Source of the DNA: Micromonospora sp. CCTCC AA 2012012
Lineage (GTDB): Bacteria; Actinomycetota; Actinomycetes; Mycobacteriales; Micromonosporaceae
Length of the DNA stretch: 64,000 nt
Direction of reading: 5' to 3'
Assembly (NCBI RefSeq): GCF_040499845.1
Contig: NZ_CP159342.1
Coordinates: 1,302,001-1,366,000, forward strand
The notes under the pieces: generated by a model
What the model saw: only the letters and a program-made list of their open reading frames with translations
What the model was told of the DNA's origin: nothing
Databases searched by the model: none
Shown here: piece after piece, positions 37,760 to 46,974 of the stretch
Layout of the letters: the number at the start of each line of letters is the position of its first letter
Numbering within the stretch: position 1 is the first letter of the stretch
Translations under genes and position numbers: made by a program

Positions 37760-38896
37760 ATGTTCGGACAGACCACCACGACCACACCACCACCACCCAC
37801 CGAGCGGGGCCTGGAGGATCTCGACGCGGCGGCGCTGGCGTACGCGGCGCGGATCGCCGGGCTGCCACCGGAGCGGCGGCAGGAGGCGCGGGACGACCTG
37901 GTCCGGTTCGCGCTGCCCTTCGCCGGCCGGCTCGCCCGCCGCTACCGGGGTCGCGGGGAGCCGCTGGAGGACCTGGAGCAGGTGGCCCGCCTCGGCCTGG
38001 TCAACGCCGTCGACCGGTACGACCCGGAACGGGGCTCGTTCACCGCGTACGCGGCGATCACCATCGTCGGCGAGATCAAACGGCACTTCCGCGACCGCAC
38101 CTGGGGCGTGCACGTGCCCCGCCGGCTGCGCGACCTGATCCTGGAGGTGGGGCAGGCGACGGCGGCGCTGACCAGCGAGCTGTCCCGGGCGCCCACCGTC
38201 GCCGAGCTGTCGGCCCGGCTGGAGACGCCGGAGGAGGAGATCCTCGCCGCGCTGGAGTCCGCCGCCGGCTACAGCCCGGCCTCGCTCAACGCGCCGGTCG
38301 GCGGGGAGAGTTCGGCCGAGTTCGGTGACCTGGTCGGCGAGTCCGACAGCGCGCTGGAGTCGGTCGACGACCGGGTGACGGTCAGCGGCCTGCTGCACCG
38401 GCTGCCCTGGCGCGAGCGGCGCATCCTCGCCATGCGCTTCTACGGCAACCAGACCCAGGCGGAGATCGCCGCCCGGTTCGGCATCTCCCAGATGCACGTC
38501 TCCCGGCTGCTGTCCCGCGCGCTGACCTGGCTGCGTCAGGCCATGCTCGCCGACGCGCCGCCGCCCTGGCAGAACGGAACGGCCGAGGCGGAACCGGCGA
38601 AGACCCGGATCTCGGTGCGCCAGCACGGCGACCAGGTGGTCGTCGAGGTCGGCGGGGAGGTCGACCGGGACGGGGCGGACAAGCTGCGCCGGGCGATGCT
38701 GGAGGCGGTCACCGGGCAGCCCCGCGAGGTGGTGGTCGACCTCGTCGGGGCGGGCACCGTCGACGCCGGCGGCATCGCCGCGCTGATGGCCGGTCGGGAG
38801 GCGGCGGCCCGCACCGGGGTGCCGCTGCGGCTGACCCGGGTCCAGCCGGCCGTACGCCGGTCGCTGGCCGCGGCCGGCCTGCCCGCCGCCGACTGA
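37760..38896 (+). CDS. SigB/SigF-type sigma factor fused to a STAS domain
   Basis: A 378-aa fusion. Residues about 44-115 are sigma region 2 (LEDLEQVARLGLVNAVDRYD), 122-200 region 3 and 205-262 region 4 (RFYGNQTQAEIAARFGISQ). A short linker leads to a STAS domain at about 283-378 (VVVEVGGEVDRDGADKLR, VVVDLVGAG). Free-standing STAS proteins free sigma factors by binding the anti-sigma kinase. Here the two are one chain. The phosphorylation loop that reads D-S-S-G in SpoIIAA is D335-A-G-G here, so it cannot be switched off in the usual way. GGGAGG lies before ATG 37760. A hairpin follows the stop. Confidence 0.9.
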   Translation: MFGQTTTTTPPPPTERGLEDLDAAALAYAARIAGLPPERRQEARDDLVRFALPFAGRLARRYRGRGEPLEDLEQVARLGLVNAVDRYDPERGSFTAYAAITIVGEIKRHFRDRTWGVHVPRRLRDLILEVGQATAALTSELSRAPTVAELSARLETPEEEILAALESAAGYSPASLNAPVGGESSAEFGDLVGESDSALESVDDRVTVSGLLHRLPWRERRILAMRFYGNQTQAEIAARFGISQMHVSRLLSRALTWLRQAMLADAPPPWQNGTAEAEPAKTRISVRQHGDQVVVEVGGEVDRDGADKLRRAMLEAVTGQPREVVVDLVGAGTVDAGGIAALMAGREAAARTGVPLRLTRVQPAVRRSLAAAGLPAAD

Positions 38897-38909
38897 CATC
38901 GCGTACGAC

Positions 38910-38938
38910 GGAGGGGGCCGACGGCGTCGGCCCCCTCC
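38910..38938. terminator. Bidirectional hairpin between sigma-STAS and ctaD
   Basis: A perfect 13-bp inverted repeat (38910-38922 and 38926-38938, GGAGGGGGCCGAC on the left) with a 3-nt loop, placed between convergent stops. No T run is present. Confidence 0.7.
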
Positions 38939-38948
38939 GCGCTGCCCG

Positions 38949-40946
<1,998 letters not shown>

Positions 40947-41034
40947 GGCTTCTCACCCCGTCGTCAAGACAGAAAGGACGGGTGTGGCTACCCGCCCCTC
41001 TATCCATGTAACCAGGCGAGAAGGGTAATTTCGG

Positions 41035-41766
41035 TCAGATCGCCGGGAGCATGGCCCAGACGACCTTCCCGTCGCCGACCGGGGAGCTGCCCCAGCGCTG
41101 CGCCAGCTCACGGACCAGCAGCAGCCCACGCCCGCCCTCGGCGCGCAGGTCCCGGCCCGTGGCGGCCCGCACCGTCGCCGTGCTGCCGTCGGCCACGGCC
41201 ACCCGCAGGTACGGCCGGCGCAGGGTGACCGTCACCTGCATCGGGGTGCCGGCGTGCCGGACCACGTTGCCGACCAGCTCACTCAGCACCAGCGAGGCCG
41301 GCCCGGCCAGCTCCGGCACGTTCCACCGGCCGCAGGCGTCGGTGACCAGCTCCCGGGCCCGCCGACAGGCGCCGGCGACGGGCTCCAGCCGGGCCCGCAG
41401 TCGGGGGGAGGCGGCGGCGTTCGCCACGGCGGTGGCCTCGGCGCAGTCCCGGCGTACCGGCACGACGCGGCAGGCGGTGGTCTCGGAGAGCCAGGTGGCC
41501 GTCTCCTGCGGCGGCGAGCAGAGCACCATCGGCACGGCGGGCCAGTCGGCGGCGCGGCGGGCGGCGGCGGCGAAGACCGAGAGCGCGAGCGGGTCGGTCA
41601 CGGCCAGCCGGGACAGGTCCACCACCAGGGCGTCCGGCTGCGCGGTGAGGCAGTGGTCCAGCGTGGTGTGCACCGAGCGCATCGTCGACAGATCCAGCCG
41701 GCCGGCGAGTCGGACCACGGTGACGGGTGCGTCGTCGCGGACCTCGCAGCTGATCCCGGTGGACAT
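41035..41766 (-). CDS. STAS-HATPase fusion (antagonist plus anti-sigma-type kinase domain)
   Basis: A 243-aa protein. Residues 1-110 form a STAS domain (VTVVRLAGRLDLSTMRSV, LVVDLSRL). Residues about 125-243 form an RsbW/SpoIIAB-like ATPase domain (LVLSELVGNVVRHAG with Glu163/Asn167; GGRGLLLVREL as the G2 lid). The STAS phosphorylation site reads D58-P-L-A, with no Ser/Thr. ATPase domains of this kind phosphorylate STAS partners and bind sigma factors. The fusion may keep the ATPase part occupied or act on other STAS proteins in the cell. GAGGGCCTC precedes ATG 41766. Confidence 0.85.
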   Translation of the reverse strand: MSTGISCEVRDDAPVTVVRLAGRLDLSTMRSVHTTLDHCLTAQPDALVVDLSRLAVTDPLALSVFAAAARRAADWPAVPMVLCSPPQETATWLSETTACRVVPVRRDCAEATAVANAAASPRLRARLEPVAGACRRARELVTDACGRWNVPELAGPASLVLSELVGNVVRHAGTPMQVTVTLRRPYLRVAVADGSTATVRAATGRDLRAEGGRGLLLVRELAQRWGSSPVGDGKVVWAMLPAI

Positions 41767-41854
41767 GAGGCCCTCGTTTCGGTGGCGTCGCGGACCCGTC
41801 AACTACCCGCCCCCCCGCGCGGCGAAACCGGACCTGTCGCCCATCCGGCCCTGG

Positions 41855-42319
41855 TCAACGGCGATATCCGTCACTGCCCGCAAGCAGGCCGGAACCGATC
41901 ATCACGGCCCCCAGCGCCAGGTGCAGCCAGCCGTCCGCGTCGTTGACCGGCAGGAAGTTCGCCGCACTGGGCTGGTCGACGGCGAGACCGAAGAGCCAGA
42001 GCACGAGACAGACCGCGCCGCCGCCGAGCAGCCAGGCGCGTGCCCCCGTCACCGTCCGGGCCAGCGCCAGGCCGACCACCCCGAAGAGCAGGTGTACGCC
42101 GTTGAGCAGCACCGAGACCTGGAAGACGCCGAGCAGCATCGCCCCGGACTGGTGCCCGGCCAGCCGCAGGTCGCCGAAGTCGCTGGTGATCCCGGGCAGG
42201 AAGCCGAGCGCGCCCAGCAGCAGGAAGAGCACGGCCAGCCCGCCGGCCACCCGGCGTACCGGGGGACGGCCGTCGGCCGGATTGCGGCGGGCCCGGGCGT
42301 GGGCCGTCGAGTTCGTCAC
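41855..42319 (-). CDS. DUF4383 membrane protein
   Basis: A 154-aa protein with about four membrane helices (33-52, 73-97, 102-118, 135-152). The stretch LNGVHLLFGVVGLALAR is the DUF4383 hallmark. The family is frequent in actinobacteria and has no assigned function. GTG 42319 is supported by GGGAGGGGG 5-13 nt upstream. It lies 88 nt upstream of the STAS-HATPase gene on the same strand. Confidence 0.82.
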   Translation of the reverse strand: MTNSTAHARARRNPADGRPPVRRVAGGLAVLFLLLGALGFLPGITSDFGDLRLAGHQSGAMLLGVFQVSVLLNGVHLLFGVVGLALARTVTGARAWLLGGGAVCLVLWLFGLAVDQPSAANFLPVNDADGWLHLALGAVMIGSGLLAGSDGYRR

Positions 42320-42380
42320 CGCGGTCCCCCTCCCGGCGTACGGCACCCGCGCTTTCCCGCCCGGCCCGCCGCCAAACGAC

Positions 42381-42425
42381 GCAGGGGCCCCTCGTCGACG
42401 CCGTACGTCGACCAGGGGCCCCTGC
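42381..42425 (-). terminator. Hairpin downstream of the GT4 gene
   Basis: Arms of 20 nt (42381-42400 and 42406-42425; the first begins GCAGGGGCCCCT) match at 19 of 20 positions with a 5-nt loop. It lies 9 nt after the GT4 stop codon on the minus strand. No T run. Confidence 0.7.
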
Positions 42426-42433
42426 CCACACCC

Positions 42434-43579
42434 TCAGGCGGGTTGCAGGGCGAGCTGGCGGACCCGCTCGTAGAGCTCCACGTAGCGCTGCGCCATCACG
42501 GCCGGGGTGAACCGCGCGGCGGCCTCCCGCCGGCACTCGGCCTCGTCCAGCAGGCCGGCGGCGAGGACCAGGTCGCCCAACTCCTCCTCGTCGCCTGCGA
42601 GCAGGCCGGTACGGCCGTGCTCGATCAGCTCCGGCAGGCAGCCGCGGGCGGTGGCGACCACCGGCGTACCCAGGGCCAGGGACTCGACCACGGCGGTGCC
42701 GCCGGGCTCCTCCCAGCGCAGCGGGAAGAGCGAGGCGCGGGCCCCGGCGAGCAGGTCGTCGCGCTCCTGGCCGGCCACCGTGCCGACCCAGCGGACCAGG
42801 TCGCCGTCGACGTGCGGCGCGACGTGGTCGTAGAAGAACCGGACGTCCGGGTTCTGCCGGGCCTCGTCACCGGCGGCGGCCAGGTCCTCCGGCCGGTGGT
42901 ACGGCCCGACGGGGCCGGCCAGCACCAGCGGGAAGCCGACCTGCCGGGCCAGCCGGGCGCCGACGTCCTGCCCCTTGCCCGGGTTGATCCGACCCAGAAT
43001 GATCATGTAGTCGCCCTTGTCGGCGCCGGAGCGCCGGTCCGCGCCGACCGCGAGGGGCGTGGAGAGGTGCACGTGCCCCACCGAGTGCTCCTGGAGGGCG
43101 CGCGGGGCGCGGGCGAGCTGCGAGGCGGAGACCCCGTTGACCCGGACCCGGTCGCCGCCGTCCAGGTTTCCGTACAGCTCCGGGTGCTTCGCCAGGTCCC
43201 AGTGCAGGGTGTGCAGCGCCGGCGGCCCGTCCGGGCCCATCGCCGCCATGGTGGCCAGCCCGACCGCCTCCACGTGGTCGTGCACGAGGTCGATGTCGTC
43301 CCGCGAGTGCAGCGCCCGCACCACCCCGCTCAGGTGCGCCTGCGACACCCCGCAGACCTGGTTGTACGGCCGCTGGAGGGCGTGGAACTGCCCGTCCGGG
43401 AAGACCGAGATCTTCTCGTCGACCGGCAGCGTGCTGCTCTCCACCGAGGCGAGCACCACCCGTACGCCGAGCCGCCGCAGCTCCGGCACCAGGGTCGCCA
43501 CGACGTTCTCGATCCCGCCGTAGCCGGGCGGCGGCACGGACAACCACGGACCGGCATTCATCAGAACGGTCATACTCAT
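42434..43579 (-). CDS. GT4-family glycosyltransferase
   Basis: A 381-aa GT-B enzyme. The N-terminal acceptor domain has the loop PPGYGGIENVVATLVPEL, and the C-terminal donor domain shows YMIILGRINPGKGQD and EEPGGTAVVESLALGTPVV with the nucleotide-sugar-binding Glu pair. It follows the GpgS gene with 46 nt between them on the same strand, so it may add a second sugar to glucosylglycerate or a related acceptor; this is inference from position. Start ATG 43579, with GGGAAGGGACG upstream. Confidence 0.85.
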   Translation of the reverse strand: MSMTVLMNAGPWLSVPPPGYGGIENVVATLVPELRRLGVRVVLASVESSTLPVDEKISVFPDGQFHALQRPYNQVCGVSQAHLSGVVRALHSRDDIDLVHDHVEAVGLATMAAMGPDGPPALHTLHWDLAKHPELYGNLDGGDRVRVNGVSASQLARAPRALQEHSVGHVHLSTPLAVGADRRSGADKGDYMIILGRINPGKGQDVGARLARQVGFPLVLAGPVGPYHRPEDLAAAGDEARQNPDVRFFYDHVAPHVDGDLVRWVGTVAGQERDDLLAGARASLFPLRWEEPGGTAVVESLALGTPVVATARGCLPELIEHGRTGLLAGDEEELGDLVLAAGLLDEAECRREAAARFTPAVMAQRYVELYERVRQLALQPA

Positions 43580-43625
43580 CGGGCGACGTCCCTTCCCTGG
43601 GCGCGGATCGGCCTCTTCCTCGGGT

Positions 43626-44639
43626 TCACGCGGCGACCCGGCGGCGCGGCACCCGGTGCCGCAGCTGCGCCAGCGGCGGGCGCTCCTCGATCGAGACGTC
43701 GTTGACGACGATCTCCCGGTCCAGGTTGGGCAGCGCCTCGGAGCCGCCCCGCCGGAACTGGGTGAGCAGGGCGGCCGGCGCGCTGCCCGGGCTCGCCCAG
43801 CCGCGCCGCTGCAACCGGGACCACGCGGTGAGCATGATCTGCGCGGACATCCGGCCCAGCGCCGCGGTGTCCTGGTGGCGGTGCTTGCGCTCACCGAGGT
43901 CCACCTGGGCCAGCGCGTCGAGACCGACCAGCTCCAGCAGGTCGATCAGCATCGCCGTCTCCACGCCGTAGCCGGAGACGAACGGCACCCGCTCCAGCAC
44001 CTCCCGGCGGCCGGCGTACTCACCGGCCAGCGGCTGGACGAACCCGGCCAGCTCGGGCCAGAACAGATTCAGCAGCGGCCGGGCCATCAGCTCGGTCACC
44101 CGACCTCCGCCGTCGGCCTCCACACCGGACGCCCCCACCAGCGGGCGGTGGTAGAAGCCCTTCACGAAGTCCACCGACGGGTCGGTGAGCAGCGGTCCGA
44201 TCAGGCCGGTGACGAAGTGCGGCCGGAACTCCCGCAGGTCGGCGTCGATGAAGGCGACCACGTCGCCCTCGGCCGCGGCCAGCCCGGCCCAGAGCGCGTC
44301 GCCCTTGCCGGTGAGCCGGGGCAGGCCCCGGGTCATCGCGTCCTGGCTGACCACCTCGGCGCCCGCGGCGCGAGCCACCTGCGCGGTGCGGTCGGTGGAC
44401 CGGGAGTCCACCACGATGAGTTCGTCGACGAGGGGCACCCGGTCCATCAGGTGCTCCCGGATCGTCGACACGATCGCCCCGACGGTGGTCTCCTCGTTAC
44501 GCGCCGGCAGCACCACGCTGACCCGGCTGTCCCCCTTGGCCCGCATCAGCCGCCGGGCCGGCCACTGGCCGGCCGACGTGGTCCGATACGTGGCCCAGGC
44601 CTCCACCACCGGTGAGACGATCGATTCTGTATCCCGCAC
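43626..44639 (-). CDS. gpgS: Glucosyl-3-phosphoglycerate synthase
   Basis: A 337-aa GT81/GT2-fold enzyme close in pattern to mycobacterial Rv1208. Motifs: VSVVLPARNEETTVG, LPRLTGKGDALWAGL, the metal motif FIDADLREFRPHFV, QPLAGEYAGRREVLE and VPFVSGYGVETAMLIDLLE. It transfers glucose from a nucleotide donor to 3-phosphoglycerate, the first step towards glucosylglycerate (a compatible solute) and methylglucose lipopolysaccharides. The phosphatase GpgP is not in view. GTG 44639 follows CAGGGGGTGCCT. It is divergent from the Gfo/Idh/MocA-MDR pair. Confidence 0.9.
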   Translation of the reverse strand: MRDTESIVSPVVEAWATYRTTSAGQWPARRLMRAKGDSRVSVVLPARNEETTVGAIVSTIREHLMDRVPLVDELIVVDSRSTDRTAQVARAAGAEVVSQDAMTRGLPRLTGKGDALWAGLAAAEGDVVAFIDADLREFRPHFVTGLIGPLLTDPSVDFVKGFYHRPLVGASGVEADGGGRVTELMARPLLNLFWPELAGFVQPLAGEYAGRREVLERVPFVSGYGVETAMLIDLLELVGLDALAQVDLGERKHRHQDTAALGRMSAQIMLTAWSRLQRRGWASPGSAPAALLTQFRRGGSEALPNLDREIVVNDVSIEERPPLAQLRHRVPRRRVAA

Positions 44640-44852
44640 AGGCACCCCCTGGTCGTGGCGGAAACGCGGTACTACTTTTCCCAGTTCACGCCCGGCGCTA
44701 ACCGGATCGTGCCTATCAGCTTGATCACGTTCCCGGTGCCGGGAGGTTCCCGGGGGATGAACGTCTCGTTGCGCGCCCCGCCGGGTTTGGTCCGGTGCCG
44801 GCAGGGGGAGAGCTGAACCGTATCCGTGAAATGTGGCGAGAGGGTCGATCGA

Positions 44853-45863
44853 ATGCGCACGTGCCGGGTGGGACTGGTAGGGGCCGGCGGGGTGGCGCAA
44901 CGCCACGCGCGGGTGTTGAGCGGCTTCGAGGACGTCGAACTGCTCGGGGTGACCGACGTCGACCGGACGGCGGCGGAGGCGCTCGCCGGGGCACACGGCG
45001 CCCGCACCTTCGCCGACGTGGACGAACTGCTCGCCGCCGGACCGGACGCCGTGTACGTCTGCGTACCGCCCTTCGCGCACGGGCCCGTCGAGGAGGCGGT
45101 CATCGCCGCCGGGGTGCCGATGTTCGTGGAGAAGCCGGTCGCGGTGGACCTGGAGACCGCCGAGCGGATCGCCGAGCTGGTGCAGCGGCGCGGGCTGCTC
45201 ACCGCGGTCGGCCACCACTGGCGCTATCTGCACGTCGTGGAACAGGCGCGGGAGCTGCTCGCCGACCGTCCGGTCCGGATGGTCAACGGCGCGTGGCTGG
45301 ACAAGGTCCCGCCGGTGGCCTGGTGGGCCCGCCGGGACCGGTCGGGCGGCCCGGTGGTGGAACAGGCCGCGCACGTGCTCGACCTGGTCCGGGCGCTGGT
45401 CGGCGAGGCGACCGAGGTCACCGCGTACGGCGACGGCACCCCGCCGCCGGTCGACGGCGCCGACATCGACTCGGTGACCGCGGCGACGCTGCGTTTCTCC
45501 TCCGGCGCGGTGGGCACCCTCGCCGCCGCCTGCGTGCTGACCTGGAAGCACCGGGCCGGCCTGGAGATCCTCGCCGACGGGCTGGCGCTGTCGCTGGCCG
45601 AGGACGGCCTGACCGTCCGGGACGCCGACGGCGAGCGGCACCTGCCCGCCGACCCGGACGGCGCCCGGGTGGCCGTCGACCGGGCCTTCGTCGACGCCGT
45701 CCGCGGGGTCGGCGACGACGTCCGCGTCCCGTACGCGGAGGCGCTGCGCACCCAGCGCCTCGCCCTCGCCGTCGCCGAGTCCGCCCGGACCGGCCGCAGC
45801 GTGGCGCTGCCCACCGGTCCGGCCGCCACCGCCGTCGGGGCGGGGGTGACCGTCGATGCGTGA
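44853..45863 (+). CDS. Gfo/Idh/MocA-family oxidoreductase
   Basis: A 336-aa NAD(P)-dependent sugar-type oxidoreductase. The nucleotide motif is VGLVGAGGVAQRHARVL, and the catalytic EKP motif lies in MFVEKPVAVDLETAE. The second half is the substrate domain (GGPVVEQAAHVLDLVRALVG holds the catalytic His). It may act on a sugar, inositol or a sugar-nucleotide. ATG 44853 follows GAGAGGGTCGATCGA; an upstream GTG at 44826 is less likely. It overlaps the next gene by 8 nt. Confidence 0.85.
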   Translation: MRTCRVGLVGAGGVAQRHARVLSGFEDVELLGVTDVDRTAAEALAGAHGARTFADVDELLAAGPDAVYVCVPPFAHGPVEEAVIAAGVPMFVEKPVAVDLETAERIAELVQRRGLLTAVGHHWRYLHVVEQARELLADRPVRMVNGAWLDKVPPVAWWARRDRSGGPVVEQAAHVLDLVRALVGEATEVTAYGDGTPPPVDGADIDSVTAATLRFSSGAVGTLAAACVLTWKHRAGLEILADGLALSLAEDGLTVRDADGERHLPADPDGARVAVDRAFVDAVRGVGDDVRVPYAEALRTQRLALAVAESARTGRSVALPTGPAATAVGAGVTVDA

Positions 45864-46944
45864 CAGTGTCGTGGTGGTCAGCGGGCCCGGGCAGGTCGAG
45901 CTGGTCGAGCAGGACGCCGGTGAGCTGCGTGAGGGCACCTTCCGGGTGGAGACCCTCTACAGCGGGGTCTCCGCCGGCACCGAACTCAGCTATGTCAAGG
46001 GCACCAACCCGTACCTGAACGTCACCTGGAACGCCGACCTCGGCCTCTTCCAGCCCGGCGAGGCGAGCACCCCCTACCCGGTGAACCGGCTCGGCTACAT
46101 GCAGGTCGGCCGGGTGGTGGAGAGCCGTACCCCGGCGGTCACCGTCGGCACCGTCGGTGCGATGACCTACGGCCACCGCACCGGCTACGTCGCCGACCCG
46201 GTCGCCGAACGCTTCGTCCCGCTCCCCGAGGACCTCGACCCGCTGCTCGGCGTCTACGTCGCGCACATGGGTCCGATCTGCGCCAACGGGCTGCTGCACG
46301 CCGCCGCCGACCTCTGCGGCACCGACGTGCGGTCGCTCGGCGACGGCGTCCGGGGCCGCCGGGTGGCGGTGGTCGGCAGCGGGGTCGTGGCGCTGCTCAC
46401 CGCGCTCTTCGCCCAGCGCCACGGGGCCGCCTCCGTGGTGGTGCTCGATCCGACCCCGCAGCGTCGTGCGGTCGCCGAGGCGCTCGGTCTGGAGACCCTC
46501 GACCCCGAGGCGGACGACCCGGCGGTGGTGCTGAAGACCCGGTGGAACCACGCCGCCGGGGACCGGGGCGCCGACGTGGTCTTCCAGTGCCGGGGGCAGG
46601 CCTGGGCGTTGCAGCTCGCGTTGCGCCTGCTGCGCCCCCAGGGCACCGTCGTCGACCTGGCCTTCTACCAGGCCGGCGCGGACGAGGTCCGGTTCGGTGA
46701 GGAGTTCCACCACAACGGGCTGTCGCTGCGCTGCGCCCAGATCGGCCGGGTGCCCCGCGGCCTGGCCCCCACCTGGGACCGGGAGCGGCTCTCCCGGGAG
46801 ACCATCGAGCTGCTGCGCCAGTACGGCGACCAGATCCGTAAGCACCTGGTCTCGGCGGTGGTGCCGTTCGAGGAGGCTCCGGCGCTGCTGACCGACCTGG
46901 CGGAGCGTCGCCGGCAGGAACTCCAGGTGGTGCTCACCCGCTGA
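45856..46944 (+). CDS. MDR-family dehydrogenase lacking the catalytic zinc ligand
   Basis: A 362-aa medium-chain dehydrogenase/reductase-fold protein. The place of the catalytic zinc Cys (GxCGTD in alcohol dehydrogenases) reads SGVSAGTELS, and no four-Cys structural-zinc loop is present. The Rossmann motif is RVAVVGSGVVALLTALFA. It thus belongs to the zinc-independent 'SAGTE' type. It follows a Gfo/Idh/MocA enzyme with 8 nt overlap, so the two probably act on the same sugar-like substrate. The pair is divergent from gpgS. Confidence 0.82.
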   Translation: MRDSVVVVSGPGQVELVEQDAGELREGTFRVETLYSGVSAGTELSYVKGTNPYLNVTWNADLGLFQPGEASTPYPVNRLGYMQVGRVVESRTPAVTVGTVGAMTYGHRTGYVADPVAERFVPLPEDLDPLLGVYVAHMGPICANGLLHAAADLCGTDVRSLGDGVRGRRVAVVGSGVVALLTALFAQRHGAASVVVLDPTPQRRAVAEALGLETLDPEADDPAVVLKTRWNHAAGDRGADVVFQCRGQAWALQLALRLLRPQGTVVDLAFYQAGADEVRFGEEFHHNGLSLRCAQIGRVPRGLAPTWDRERLSRETIELLRQYGDQIRKHLVSAVVPFEEAPALLTDLAERRRQELQVVLTR

Positions 46945-46962
46945 CGCCGTGCCGGCGCCGGA

Positions 46963-46968
46963 TACGGT
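46963..46968 (+). promoter_or_regulatory. -10 box of leaderless ABC transporter gene
   Basis: TACGGT, six nt before ATG 46975. Confidence 0.6.
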
Positions 46969-46974
46969 GCTGTC

